Shown: positions 7,521 through 16,253, numbered from the stretch's first letter. The stretch is DNA of 64,000 nt from Chryseobacterium sp. JAH (GCF_001507335.1 NZ_LMAH01000008.1:62001-126000), one strand, 5' to 3'. Made by a program: numbers and translations. The notes: generated by a model not told the origin, from the sequence alone.

Positions 7521-9074
7521 TTAATTTGAAACCCAACCCATTGGATCAACCGGGGTGTCACCTCTCCAAATCTGGAAATCTAAGGTAAAGGTACCGTCAA
7601 AATCCTGAGCAACAGTACCAACGGTGGTTCCAGCAGAAACCTGCTGACCTTTAGAAACTGTGTTGCTGCTTAAATTTGAATAAATGGAGAAATAATCTCC
7701 ATGCTTTATCAAAACTGTTTTCGTACCATCTGCAGCAGGCATTACCTGAGAAACCACTCCCGGGAACACCGCCTTAGCATTGGTTCCTTTTGCTACGGAA
7801 ATTTTTATTCCATTGTTTTCCTCTACAATATTCTTAAATACAGGATGCGGCTGTCTACCAAAACGATGCGTAATCGTACCGTATGCTGGCATTGCCAATC
7901 TTCCTTTATTTGCTGCAAAACTGTTTCCGGCTGATGTGGAAACGCCGTAATTGGTCATTGCTTTTGTTTCTGCCGCTTTTTTATCGTCAGATGTCTTCTT
8001 TTCTAATGCTGCTTCGGCTGCTTTTGCTGCTGCTAATTTAGCGGTTGCTTCTCTCGATTTTAAAGCCGCTTCGTCTGATGCTTTTTTAGCGGCTACTTTT
8101 CGTGCTTCATCCTTGGCATTGGCTTCGCTTTTAGCTGCATCTTCATTTCTCTTTCTTTCATCTTCTGCTCTCTTTGCTGCAAAATCTGCCGCTTTTTTAG
8201 CTTCGGCTTCAGCTATTTTTCTTTCTCTTTCTAATGCTTCCGCCCTTGCTTTATTTTCTGCATCAATCCGTGCTTTTTCTCTGTCGGCAGCTATTTTTGC
8301 TAAACGGATTTTCTCTGCTTCTGCTTTCTTTCTTGATTCTTCTTCCGCCTTTGCTCTACGGATTTCTTCTGCGATGATTGATCTTATCTGTCCTTCTAGT
8401 GCTTTAGATTGGGTCTGCTTTTGTCTAAGTTCTCCCGCTAGTTTCGACTCGTTCTTCTTAAACTCATTAACTAATTGCTCTTTTTGAGCTCTTTCTGCAT
8501 TGATGGTGGTAAGATCTTTCTGCTGGTTAACCAATAAGTTTTCTTTTTCTGCAGCAGATCTCCTTTTTTTATCAACAGATTTTTTTAATTCTACTGCAGC
8601 GTTGGTGATTTCTGCAGCTTTTTTATCCTGATAGTCGGAGTACTGTTTTAAATATTGTACTCTTCTCAACGCCTCGCCAAAACCTTTTGACGAAAGAATA
8701 AATGTCACTTTATTCTGTACCCCTTTATTTTTGTAAGCATTAACTAAAACCTGAGCGTAGTTTTTTCTTAAAACTGCTAACTCACGATTCTGTCTATTGA
8801 TTTCCAATTGACGAAGGTAAATTTCGTCTTCAATAAATCTTTTTTCTTTCTGCGTGTTGTTGTAAACCTTTTCTCTTAAGGCTAATTTTTGATTTACGCT
8901 TGTAAGATATGATATTGAGAGTTTAGACTCATTTCTTGTTTTTGCTAAATCAGAATTTATTTTTGCAATTTGTTTTTTAAGCTCGGCATTTTGTTGCTGC
9001 AACTGCTCTTTCTTTTGCCCAAAGTGTAAAGAGAACAGCAAAATTCCTATTAAAAAGCTAAATTTTTTAATCAT
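7521..9074 (-). CDS. EnvC-like murein hydrolase activator with degenerate M23 domain
   Basis: A 517-residue secreted protein: signal peptide (about residues 1-19), long coiled coil (about 20-250), an Ala/Lys/Glu-rich helical stretch (about 225-370), and a C-terminal LytM/M23 fold (about 395-517). The fold is recognisable from ITHRFGRQPHPVF, IKHGDYFSIYSN and LDFQIWRG. The zinc ligands of active M23 peptidases are largely replaced: the H-x3-D position reads NNGIK, and the final H-x-H position reads D-F. This fits EnvC/NlpD-type proteins, which activate amidases at the septum instead of cutting peptidoglycan themselves. Its ATG overlaps the DUF4292 stop by 4 bases. Confidence 0.85.
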   Translation of the reverse strand: MIKKFSFLIGILLFSLHFGQKKEQLQQQNAELKKQIAKINSDLAKTRNESKLSISYLTSVNQKLALREKVYNNTQKEKRFIEDEIYLRQLEINRQNRELAVLRKNYAQVLVNAYKNKGVQNKVTFILSSKGFGEALRRVQYLKQYSDYQDKKAAEITNAAVELKKSVDKKRRSAAEKENLLVNQQKDLTTINAERAQKEQLVNEFKKNESKLAGELRQKQTQSKALEGQIRSIIAEEIRRAKAEEESRKKAEAEKIRLAKIAADREKARIDAENKARAEALERERKIAEAEAKKAADFAAKRAEDERKRNEDAAKSEANAKDEARKVAAKKASDEAALKSREATAKLAAAKAAEAALEKKTSDDKKAAETKAMTNYGVSTSAGNSFAANKGRLAMPAYGTITHRFGRQPHPVFKNIVEENNGIKISVAKGTNAKAVFPGVVSQVMPAADGTKTVLIKHGDYFSIYSNLSSNTVSKGQQVSAGTTVGTVAQDFDGTFTLDFQIWRGDTPVDPMGWVSN

Positions 9075-9916
9075 TTAATCTCAATTTTCTTATAATTGGC
9101 TGGAACTGAATAAGGTGTTTCCATTTTAGTGAAGCCAAATTTCGTGTTTTCCAGTAAAATCTGACTGCTTTTTGACCCTTTTATAATTATTTTAACACTT
9201 TGTGGTAGTCTGAGATTATTTTCAAAGCTTCCCCACTGATCATATACGATTTCTACTGCATCATCGGATTTCACATCTTGCAATTTTACGTAAATTAAAT
9301 TGTAATCATTAGAATACCTCATATTGAGTTTGTATTCGCGCTCTACGCCGTTGGTTACAATTTTCTGGTTAGTAATCGATGACAACTCATAGCCCTCTTC
9401 GTTTTTAGTAATGCTAGAATTTCTATTGCTCACCAAAAGGAATGTTCTTCCTAACAGAAGTTTTTCTAAAGTTTTGTAATCAATGAAATTGATATTCAGG
9501 AGATTGTTTAAATATTCAAAATCCGAATCTATAAAATTTTTGTTGTATTTGTCAACTGCTTTTATTCCTTCAGGCGTTATAATTGCTCTTGCCGCGTTAA
9601 AAAAAAGAAAGTTAATATTAGACCAGATTTTTTTATCATTCTCAATGTAAATCGTGGCATCCAGCGGGCTAACTCTAATATTGTCTGCAGTAATTTTACT
9701 GTTGATTTTAATTTGCTTAAACTCAGGATGTATGTAAATATTTTCATAAAAAGTCAATCTGTCTGAAATATTTTTTCCGGCATCAATCGGGTCTTTAGAA
9801 TCAGAATTTTCTATTTTAATGCTATCATTTTCAGAAGCGTTTTGCATCGCATTTTTCTTGGTTTTGCACGAAAGTACAACCATTGTAACGAGCAATAACG
9901 AGATCCACTTTTTCAT
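9071..9916 (-). CDS. DUF4292 family lipoprotein
   Basis: A 281-residue protein with a lipoprotein signal (LLVTMVVLSC, Cys17), an acidic linker and a beta-rich mature domain matching DUF4292 of Bacteroidota. The family resembles outer-membrane lipoprotein carriers in outline, but no function is proven. It is the upstream partner of the EnvC-like gene (4-base overlap), suggesting a shared role in envelope or division biology. Full length. Confidence 0.75.
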   Translation of the reverse strand: MKKWISLLLVTMVVLSCKTKKNAMQNASENDSIKIENSDSKDPIDAGKNISDRLTFYENIYIHPEFKQIKINSKITADNIRVSPLDATIYIENDKKIWSNINFLFFNAARAIITPEGIKAVDKYNKNFIDSDFEYLNNLLNINFIDYKTLEKLLLGRTFLLVSNRNSSITKNEEGYELSSITNQKIVTNGVEREYKLNMRYSNDYNLIYVKLQDVKSDDAVEIVYDQWGSFENNLRLPQSVKIIIKGSKSSQILLENTKFGFTKMETPYSVPANYKKIEIK

Positions 9917-9952
9917 AAATTCTTTTATTTAAATACTTTACAATATTAACGC

Positions 9953-9982
9953 CAAACCACACAAAAGATTTTGTGTGGTTTG
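9953..9982 (-). terminator. Long hairpin after the nucleotidyltransferase gene
   Basis: CAAACCACACAAAA (9953-9966), loop GA, TTTTGTGTGGTTTG (9969-9982): a perfect 14-bp stem between the end of the 10006-11025 gene and the start of the DUF4292 gene. The following T tract is weak, so it may attenuate or protect the mRNA end as well as terminate. Confidence 0.55.
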
Positions 9983-10005
9983 AGGTCAGATTATTTTTAA
10001 TTGAA

Positions 10006-11025
10006 TTAATCTTTATTGAGGAAATCCAAAACAGAGTAGTCTCCAAGAGAAATTTCTCTTGCAACACCAAAGTATTGAGCAGAATTTCCGATCATTGAAT
10101 TAGACAGATTTCCATGGTTGATCTTTGTGTTTTCCTGGATCAATGAGTTTTCAATATTTGAATTGATAATCACTGTGTTGTTTCCTACGGAGACTCCAGG
10201 GCCAATTTTAGAATTCAGGATTTTTACATTTTCGCCAATAAAACATGGTGGAATGATGAGTGAATTTTCTACGATTGCTGTTGAGGCAAAATGTGACATT
10301 TCTTCAGTTTCGTAGGCAAGAATCTTATAGTTAGTTTCTACTGTTGCATTTTTGTTTCCACAATCCATCCAGTCATTTACCTGTCCTGAACTGAATTTTG
10401 CACCTTTGGCTTTTAAGTTTTCAAGCGCTAATGTCAATTGATATTCTCCGCCATTTTTGATGTCATTTGATATGATATAATTAATCTCATCCATCAATTT
10501 CTCCGCACTGTTGAAATAGTAGATACCTATAATTGCTAAATCTGAGACGAAAGTTTGCGGTTTTTCGATAAAATCCGTGATAAATCCGTCATTGTCTAAT
10601 TTTACAACACCGAAAGCAGAAGGGTCTTCAACGCTCTTTACCCAGATAACACCGTCGGATTCTTTATCTAAGATGAAATCTGCCCGGAAAAGTGTATCAG
10701 CAAAAGCAACCACTACATTTCCCTGCATTGATTCTTCTGCGCATTTTATCGCATGAGCAGTTCCAAGCGGTTCTACCTGATGATAGATACTTCCTTTTGC
10801 GCCTAATCTTTCAGCGATACGAAGTAGAGATTTTTCAACTTCATCACCAAAATCTCCAATAATAAATGCTACTTCTTCTATTTCTTCTCCGGCAACTTTT
10901 GCTATGTCTTCTACCAATCTTTGTACGATAGGTTTTCCGGCAATAGGAATCAAAGGTTTTGGAACGGTTAAAGTATGTGGACGTAGTCTGGAACCTCTTC
11001 CAGCCATTGGAACAATAATTTTCAT
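10006..11025 (-). CDS. Sugar-phosphate nucleotidyltransferase
   Basis: A 339-residue nucleotidyltransferase that would join a sugar 1-phosphate to a nucleotide for glycan synthesis. The N-terminal Rossmann-like domain carries the signature GRGSRLRPHTLTVPKPLIPI (about residues 9-28) and GTAHAIKCAEE, with VVAFADTLF holding the metal-binding Asp. After about residue 240, hexapeptide-like repeats form a left-handed beta-helix. The substrate (glucose, mannose or GlcNAc 1-phosphate) cannot be told from sequence alone. It lies 24 bases downstream of the flippase gene, which suggests surface-polysaccharide synthesis. Confidence 0.85.
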   Translation of the reverse strand: MKIIVPMAGRGSRLRPHTLTVPKPLIPIAGKPIVQRLVEDIAKVAGEEIEEVAFIIGDFGDEVEKSLLRIAERLGAKGSIYHQVEPLGTAHAIKCAEESMQGNVVVAFADTLFRADFILDKESDGVIWVKSVEDPSAFGVVKLDNDGFITDFIEKPQTFVSDLAIIGIYYFNSAEKLMDEINYIISNDIKNGGEYQLTLALENLKAKGAKFSSGQVNDWMDCGNKNATVETNYKILAYETEEMSHFASTAIVENSLIIPPCFIGENVKILNSKIGPGVSVGNNTVIINSNIENSLIQENTKINHGNLSNSMIGNSAQYFGVAREISLGDYSVLDFLNKD

Positions 11026-11049
11026 ATGTATTTATAGAGTTTAATTAAA

Positions 11050-12510
11050 TTATGATTTTCTGAGAATTTTATTAATCATCGTTCTTTCATTGTAAACAAG
11101 AAATGCGATGAACAAGATAAACATTCCGTTTCCTATTAAATAATTGTGTCTGAAACAGTAAAACGAAATCATTGATATAGCAATCGACAATACTAAATAG
11201 ACTGCGATCTTTTTTGTGTTATAATGAATAGGATATTGTATTTTCCCCCAAATATAGGAGATTACCATCATACTTGTGTACGTAATTAATGCAGCAAAAG
11301 CACTTGCCCAATATCCATACTCAGGTATAAAGGTAAAGTTGATGAATATCGTAATAGCGGCCCCAATTAATGAGATATAGAGTCCGACTCTTGTCTGGTC
11401 AGATAATTTATACCAAATAGAAAGGTTCAGATAAATTCCTAAAAACAGAGCTCCAAGCATTACAAAGGGAATGATTTCTATTCCTTCAAAGTACAGTGGA
11501 TTTTTTAAATATTTTTCTGAAATCCATTGAAGGTTGACCATTAACCCAATATAGATTAAGCAGTTGCAAATCACAAAAACATCCATCAGAACCGCATAGG
11601 TTTTATGATTGCTTTTGTCTTTAAAACTTGAGAAAAAATAAGGCTCAATTCCCAATTGGTATGCCTGGCGGAAAACCGTAATAAATGTTGCAATTTTATA
11701 AACAGCCCCATAAACACCAATCTGATGTTTTGCTTCCTCTTTTGGAAGTAAATATTTTAAAAACTGCCGGTCTAAAGTCTGGTTGATAATTCCTGCAAGT
11801 CCTGCAATCATTACAGGCCATGAGTAACTCATAATTCTTTTCCAAAGTTTAAAATCAAACTTTCGGAGGCTAAAATTGATAAATTCTTTTCCGACGATGG
11901 CTAAAGTGATGATACTCTGTACTAAATTAGCAATAAATACATAACCCACACCAATCTCAGGATCATATTTAACTCCTAAAATTCCATCTGGATAGTGAGG
12001 AAACCATTTAATAAAAAATACGACTAAGAAATAATAGACCAATGATCCAATAACTTTAGAAAGCATATAGGTGACAGGTTTTCCTTCCAGTCTTAAAACC
12101 GCCGACGGAATTGTTGCAAAAGCATCAAACGAAAGGATAAAAAGAAAAATAACAAGATAATTGACCTGATCGGGAGTCTCAAATGCATTGGCAAGATCCT
12201 GTCTGAACACATATCCTAAAATAAGATAAATAAAACCAATTCCCAAAATGCTCAGTGCAGAAGTAGAAATCAGAGTTTTTTTATCGATATCGCCTTCCTG
12301 TGCAAAACGGAAAAAAGAGGTTTCCATTCCGTGGGTCAGAAAAACGGTAATGACACCTGCAATTGAATACCAGTCAACAAAAGGTGATGATGCTGATGGT
12401 CCAAATGCTTTGGTGACAATGGGTGCAATCAGGAAAGGAAAAATCCTTACCAGAACCGAACTCAGCCCGTAAACCGCTGTTTGCCCAAATAATTTCTTGT
12501 ACAAATTAAT
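11050..12510 (-). CDS. Polysaccharide flippase (Wzx/MATE-like)
   Basis: About 486 residues with 12-14 membrane segments and the family opening KKLFGQTAVYGLSSVLVRIF. It should flip lipid-linked sugar units across the inner membrane. The start is unusual. The frame is open back to a TTG at 12525, but that TTG forms the end of a consensus -7 promoter box (TACATTTG, 12530-12523). Translation more likely begins at ATT 12510 or TTG 12504; there is no ATG near the N-terminus, and I give 12510. It is followed by the nucleotidyltransferase gene. Confidence 0.8.
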   Translation of the reverse strand: MNLYKKLFGQTAVYGLSSVLVRIFPFLIAPIVTKAFGPSASSPFVDWYSIAGVITVFLTHGMETSFFRFAQEGDIDKKTLISTSALSILGIGFIYLILGYVFRQDLANAFETPDQVNYLVIFLFILSFDAFATIPSAVLRLEGKPVTYMLSKVIGSLVYYFLVVFFIKWFPHYPDGILGVKYDPEIGVGYVFIANLVQSIITLAIVGKEFINFSLRKFDFKLWKRIMSYSWPVMIAGLAGIINQTLDRQFLKYLLPKEEAKHQIGVYGAVYKIATFITVFRQAYQLGIEPYFFSSFKDKSNHKTYAVLMDVFVICNCLIYIGLMVNLQWISEKYLKNPLYFEGIEIIPFVMLGALFLGIYLNLSIWYKLSDQTRVGLYISLIGAAITIFINFTFIPEYGYWASAFAALITYTSMMVISYIWGKIQYPIHYNTKKIAVYLVLSIAISMISFYCFRHNYLIGNGMFILFIAFLVYNERTMINKILRKS

Positions 12511-12522
12511 TTTTTTAAAATG

Positions 12523-12530
12523 CAAATGTA
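12523..12530 (-). promoter_or_regulatory. -7 box of the flippase operon
   Basis: TACATTTG on the minus strand matches TAnnTTTG exactly. Transcription would start near 12517. No good -33 TTTG is found at the right distance. Confidence 0.4.
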
Positions 12531-12585
12531 AATATTAGAATTCACAATTTTCAGACTTAAGCTTAAAAATCATTGCTGAAAATAT

Positions 12586-12593
12586 TAAATTTG
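12586..12593 (+). promoter_or_regulatory. -7 box of the dihydroorotase gene
   Basis: TAAATTTG matches TAnnTTTG exactly, 33 bases before ATG 12627; the -33 element is not clear. It is divergent from the flippase promoter. Confidence 0.4.
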
Positions 12594-12626
12594 TGCAATA
12601 CAAATCTATATTTCTAAAAAGTAAAA

Positions 12627-13964
12627 ATGAAAATTCTTATAAAAAATGTAAAAATCGTCAACGAAGGACAGATTATTGAAAGCGATATTCTTATTCAAAA
12701 TGATCTGATTTCTAAAATAGATTCCAATATTTTTGAAGATGCAGACCAGGTTATCGATGGTTCAGGAAAATATCTTTTGCCGGGAGTAATTGATGATCAG
12801 GTGCATTTCCGTGATCCGGGCCTTACTCATAAAGGTGATATCGAAACCGAATCAAAAGCTGCGATTGCTGGTGGAATTACAAGCTTCATCGATCAGCCCA
12901 ATACTGTTCCAAATGCGGTTACCCAGGAACTGTTAGCTGATAAATATGAAATAGGTGCTCAAAAAGCTTATGCCAATTATGGTTTCATGATGGGGGGAAC
13001 GAATGATAATTTAGAAGAAGTGTTGAAAACAAATCCGAGAAATGTTCCAGGAATTAAATTGTTTCTAGGCTCGTCTACTGGAAATATGTTGGTTGACAAT
13101 CCGGAAACACTTGAAAATATTTTCAGCAATACAAAAATGTTGATCGCCGTTCATTGTGAAGATGAAGCAACCATTAAAGCCAATACTCAAAAATATATGG
13201 ATGAATATGGTGAAGATATCCCTGTCAAATTCCATCATCTGATCAGAAGTGAGGAAGCTTGTTATAAATCTTCATCTAAAGCCGTTGAACTAGCGAAGAA
13301 AACAGGAGCTAGACTTCACGTTTTTCACCTGTCAACAGCAAAGGAAATGGAGCTTTTCAGCAACGATATTCCATTAAAAGATAAAAAAATAACGGCAGAA
13401 GTTTGTGTGCATCATTTGACTTTTACGAATGAAGATTACGATACGAAAGGCGGATTGATCAAATGGAATCCTGCTGTAAAAACGCAAAATGATAAAGATG
13501 GGCTTTGGGAAGCGCTTTTAGATGACAGAATTGATGTGATTGCAACAGATCATGCACCTCACACTTGGGAAGAGAAACAGAATGTCTACACAAAATGTCC
13601 GTCAGGAGCTCCTTTGGTTCAACATTCTTTGGTTGTGATGTTGGAAAATTACATCAATGGAAAAATTTCTTTGGAAAAAATCGTTGAAAAAATGGCTCAC
13701 AATCCAGCAATTCTTTTCAGAGTTGAAAAAAGGGGTTTTGTGAGAGAAGGATATAAGGCCGATTTAGTTTTGGTTGATTTAAATGAAAACTGGACGGTAG
13801 AAAAAGAAAATATTCTTTACAAATGCGGTTGGAGTCCGCTGGAAGGAACAAGTTTCCATTCTAAAGTAACGCACACTTTTGTTAACGGAAACCTAGTTTA
13901 TGATAACGGAAAAATCAATGAAGAAAAATTTGGGGAGCGATTGCTTTTTGAAGTTCAGGATTAA
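12627..13964 (+). CDS. pyrC: Dihydroorotase
   Basis: A 445-residue amidohydrolase of the longer (class I, allantoinase-like) dihydroorotase type, interconverting carbamoyl-aspartate and dihydroorotate in pyrimidine synthesis. The metal-binding H-x-R motif is in DDQVHFRDPGLTHKGD (about residue 51). The loop LDQPNT-like FIDQPNTVPN, later His ligands (IAVHCEDE, LHVFHLSTA) and the catalytic Asp in IATDHAPHT (about residue 309) are all present. It is a single gene with its own -7 box and a strong terminator. No other pyr genes are near. Confidence 0.9.
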   Translation: MKILIKNVKIVNEGQIIESDILIQNDLISKIDSNIFEDADQVIDGSGKYLLPGVIDDQVHFRDPGLTHKGDIETESKAAIAGGITSFIDQPNTVPNAVTQELLADKYEIGAQKAYANYGFMMGGTNDNLEEVLKTNPRNVPGIKLFLGSSTGNMLVDNPETLENIFSNTKMLIAVHCEDEATIKANTQKYMDEYGEDIPVKFHHLIRSEEACYKSSSKAVELAKKTGARLHVFHLSTAKEMELFSNDIPLKDKKITAEVCVHHLTFTNEDYDTKGGLIKWNPAVKTQNDKDGLWEALLDDRIDVIATDHAPHTWEEKQNVYTKCPSGAPLVQHSLVVMLENYINGKISLEKIVEKMAHNPAILFRVEKRGFVREGYKADLVLVDLNENWTVEKENILYKCGWSPLEGTSFHSKVTHTFVNGNLVYDNGKINEEKFGERLLFEVQD

Positions 13965-13980
13965 TATATATTGATTAATA

Positions 13981-14010
13981 AAAGCCTTTCCTATTCGGAA
14001 AGGCTTTGTT
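13981..14010. terminator. Bidirectional terminator between dihydroorotase and azoR
   Basis: AAAGCCTTTCC (13981-13991), loop TATTC, GGAAAGGCTTT (13997-14007): a perfect 11-bp stem between convergent genes. Confidence 0.8.
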
Positions 14011-14032
14011 ATCTAACAATAACCTAAAAAAA

Positions 14033-14635
14033 TTAGTCAATCACAATGCTTTTAATAGCGTTTTCCAAAGCATTTTCCTGAATTCCTGGAATGGATAAAC
14101 CTTCTGCGTGAAAAACGCTCACATCCGTAACTCCATAAAAACTGAAAACTCCTTTGATGTAGGGTACATTGAAATCATACATCTGATAAGGACCTTTGGA
14201 ATAAATATTCCCCGAAGAAAAAGCAATGTATAATTTCTTATTTTTCAGCAGACCTTCAGGGCCCTTTTCGCTGTACTGAAAAGTATAACCTGCACGAGAA
14301 GTATAATCGAAGTAAGCTCTAAGCGTTGCCGGAACTGAAAAGTTGTACATCGGAGATTCAATAATTATAATGTCAGCTTCCTGTAATTCTGCAATTAACC
14401 CTTCCGAATATTGATTGATGATTTCCTGTTCTGGAGAACGGCTTTCTGCCGGAGTGAAAAATGAATTGATATGTACGTCTTCCATTAGAGGAACGAGGTT
14501 TTTTGTCAAGTCACGTTCTTTTATATTGCTGTCAGGATATTTTTCCTGAATTTTTTCAAGAACAGAATTCCCTAATTTTCTGCTCGCAGATACTTCTATT
14601 CTGGGACTTGAGATGATGTGCAAAATTTGTTTCAT
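14033..14635 (-). CDS. azoR: FMN-dependent NADH-azoreductase
   Basis: A 200-residue flavodoxin-fold quinone/azo reductase that reduces quinones or azo compounds with NAD(P)H and FMN. Seen are the FMN phosphate loop SPRIEVSASRKLG (about residues 9-21), the flavin-binding segment ESPMYNFSVPATLRAYFDY (about 94-112), and AFSSGNIYS. Size and motifs match AzoR. It is divergent from the hxlR gene, with three 18-bp-phased repeats in the shared control region. This is the usual arrangement of an electrophile- or quinone-sensing HxlR regulator and its target. Confidence 0.88.
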   Translation of the reverse strand: MKQILHIISSPRIEVSASRKLGNSVLEKIQEKYPDSNIKERDLTKNLVPLMEDVHINSFFTPAESRSPEQEIINQYSEGLIAELQEADIIIIESPMYNFSVPATLRAYFDYTSRAGYTFQYSEKGPEGLLKNKKLYIAFSSGNIYSKGPYQMYDFNVPYIKGVFSFYGVTDVSVFHAEGLSIPGIQENALENAIKSIVID

Positions 14636-14658
14636 ATTTTAAATTTTAAATTCTTTGA

Positions 14659-14732
14659 CAAAATTATGTACATTTGCTTATGAAAAGTTAGTAGTAAACA
14701 AAAGGTTAGTAGTAACTTTTAGGTTAGTTAAT
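14659..14732. promoter_or_regulatory. azoR/hxlR divergent promoters and phased operator repeats
   Basis: A -7 box for azoR (TAATTTTG on minus, 14666-14659) abuts a -7 box for hxlR (TACATTTG, 14669-14676). Three direct repeats GTTAGTAGTAA (14687), GTTAGTAGTAA (14705) and GTTAGTTAAT (14723) follow with an exact 18-bp period. They lie upstream of the azoR box and at or just after the hxlR start site. This is a likely HxlR operator; regulation is inferred. Confidence 0.5.
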
Positions 14733-14741
14733 ATTAGAATT

Positions 14742-15119
14742 ATGGAAAAGTGTGTTGACTCTGAAGGTTCTTTTACCTCACAACGTTGTTCTCAAAGTCT
14801 TTCATCAGTGGAAGATGCACTCTACGTTATTGGTGGAAAATGGAAGCTGAAAATAATTATTGCCTTGCAGGAACATGGAAGTATTCGATTCAATGAGCTT
14901 CAGAGAATTGTTGCGGGAATATCAGCAAGGGTCTTATCAAACGAATTGAAAGATTTGGAATTAAATGGTTTTGTCAAAAGAATCGTTCACGCAGAGCAAA
15001 CTCCAGTTGTTGTGGAATATATTTCAACAGATTACAGTAAAACTTTAAGAGATGTGATTATGGCGCTTTCCGATTGGGGAAGAACGCATAAAAATAATAT
15101 TAAACAAGATCTGTTTTAA
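14742..15119 (+). CDS. HxlR-type transcriptional regulator
   Basis: A 125-residue winged-helix DNA-binding protein of the HxlR family. Typical features are ALYVIGGKWKLKIIIAL (about residues 32-48), RFNELQRIVAGISARVLSNE (recognition helix region) and the wing VVVEYISTDYSKTL. I chose ATG 14742 over the longer frame to 14655, which runs through the promoter and operator. Cysteines at residues 3 and 14 before the domain (EKCVDSEG, SQRCSQ) could sense electrophiles, as in known HxlR redox sensors; this is inference. Its stop overlaps that of the convergent AraC gene by 4 bases. Confidence 0.85.
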   Translation: MEKCVDSEGSFTSQRCSQSLSSVEDALYVIGGKWKLKIIIALQEHGSIRFNELQRIVAGISARVLSNELKDLELNGFVKRIVHAEQTPVVVEYISTDYSKTLRDVIMALSDWGRTHKNNIKQDLF

Positions 15120-16012
15120 TTAAAGGACTGCCGAAATTCCAACGGCGACATCTTAGTTTTCTTTTTAAATAACGTACTGAACGACTGAGAATGTTCAAAT
15201 CCCAATTCGTAAGCAATTTCACTTACCGATAATTCCGTGGTAGAAAGTTTCTCTTTTGCTTTACTAATGAGCTTTTCGTGGATATGCTGCTGTGTATTTT
15301 GCCCGGTTTGTATTCTCAAAAGGTCACTTAGATAATTCGGCGAAAGGTTCATAGCTTCAGCAATTTGATGCACGGTCAAAAGGCCTTTTTCGGAAGATTC
15401 ATTATTGAAATAATCATTCAAATACGTTTCAAATTTTATCAGCAGCTGATGGTTGTTATTCTTCCTCGTGATGAATTGTCTCTCATAAAACCGATTGGAA
15501 TATTGCAGAAGCAATTCGATTTGTGACAGGATAATTTCCTGAGTGTGCTTGTCGATATGCTGGCATTCTTTATCAATTTTATTGAGGATTTCAATCAGAT
15601 TATTTTCTTCGTCTTCAGACAGATGCAGGGCTTCATTTACTGCGTAAGAAAAAAATCCAAAACTCGAAATTTCGTTGGCCAGCGCATGCTTCAGCAAAAA
15701 ATCTTCGTGAAAAATCAGCAGATAGCCACTGCTGTCACAATCCATCGTTGCCAAATCCAAATGTTGAACCTGATTAGGCGCGGTAAAGCTCAAAACACCT
15801 TTGTCGTAGTCATAGTGCTGCTGTCCGTATCTTATTTTTCCGGTTGCATTTCTCTTCAGAGCCACACAATAATATCTGCTCACAAAACCCTTCCATACAT
15901 CACTTTCAAGAAAGATACTTTCAGAAAGATTGATGACGCTTACCAACGGATGTTTCGGTTCCGGAAGAGACAGTAATTTGTGAAAAGCCGAAATAGATTT
16001 GATCGTGTTCAT
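15116..16012 (-). CDS. AraC-family transcriptional regulator
   Basis: A 298-residue regulator. The C-terminal 100 residues hold the two AraC helix-turn-helix motifs: HQIAEAMNLSPNYLSDLLRI and VSEIAYELGFEHSQSFSTLF, then the signature KKKTKMSPLEFRQS. The N-terminal 190 residues would form a cupin-like effector domain; its ligand is unknown. It is downstream of, and on the same strand as, the aldo/keto reductase gene, with a 266-base gap that contains a hairpin repeat. The two are probably separate units. Confidence 0.88.
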   Translation of the reverse strand: MNTIKSISAFHKLLSLPEPKHPLVSVINLSESIFLESDVWKGFVSRYYCVALKRNATGKIRYGQQHYDYDKGVLSFTAPNQVQHLDLATMDCDSSGYLLIFHEDFLLKHALANEISSFGFFSYAVNEALHLSEDEENNLIEILNKIDKECQHIDKHTQEIILSQIELLLQYSNRFYERQFITRKNNNHQLLIKFETYLNDYFNNESSEKGLLTVHQIAEAMNLSPNYLSDLLRIQTGQNTQQHIHEKLISKAKEKLSTTELSVSEIAYELGFEHSQSFSTLFKKKTKMSPLEFRQSFN

Positions 16013-16172
16013 AAGTTTTAATTCTGAATATTGAAGATAATGATATTTTTTGAGGAGTCTTTATCGGTCTTTAATTTATGAGCTTAATCGAAGGGCTTCC
16101 GATTGCTCAACTTCTTTCCAAAAAAGAGCTCCCGTTCAAGACCCGACGTAATTGTATTGCGTTTAAAGCAGC

Positions 16173-16253
16173 TTGTCATTCTGAACGAAATGAATGGAAT
16201 GAAGAATCTCTAAAAATAAAGCTGAGATTCTTCGTTCGTCAGAATGACAGACT
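16173..16253. repeat. Dispersed hairpin repeat (TGTCATTCTGA ... TCAGAATGACA type)
   Basis: The left arm TGTCATTCTGAACGAA plus GAAGAATCTC pairs with the right arm GAGATTCTTCGTTCGTCAGAATGACAG, leaving an internal bulge (ATGAATGGAAT) and a short loop. The right-arm motif recurs in degraded form at 44324-44380. The form fits the palindromic intergenic repeats common in flavobacteria. Confidence 0.65.

Noticed and set aside
7951..8487. 178-residue plus-strand open frame, Ala/Ser-rich
   Set aside because: It is the antisense of the Ala/Lys/Glu-rich helix of the EnvC-like protein; codon composition alone keeps it open.
14655..14741. Longer N-terminus for the HxlR regulator
   Set aside because: This stretch holds the promoter box and the three phased repeats; the family starts near ATG 14742.
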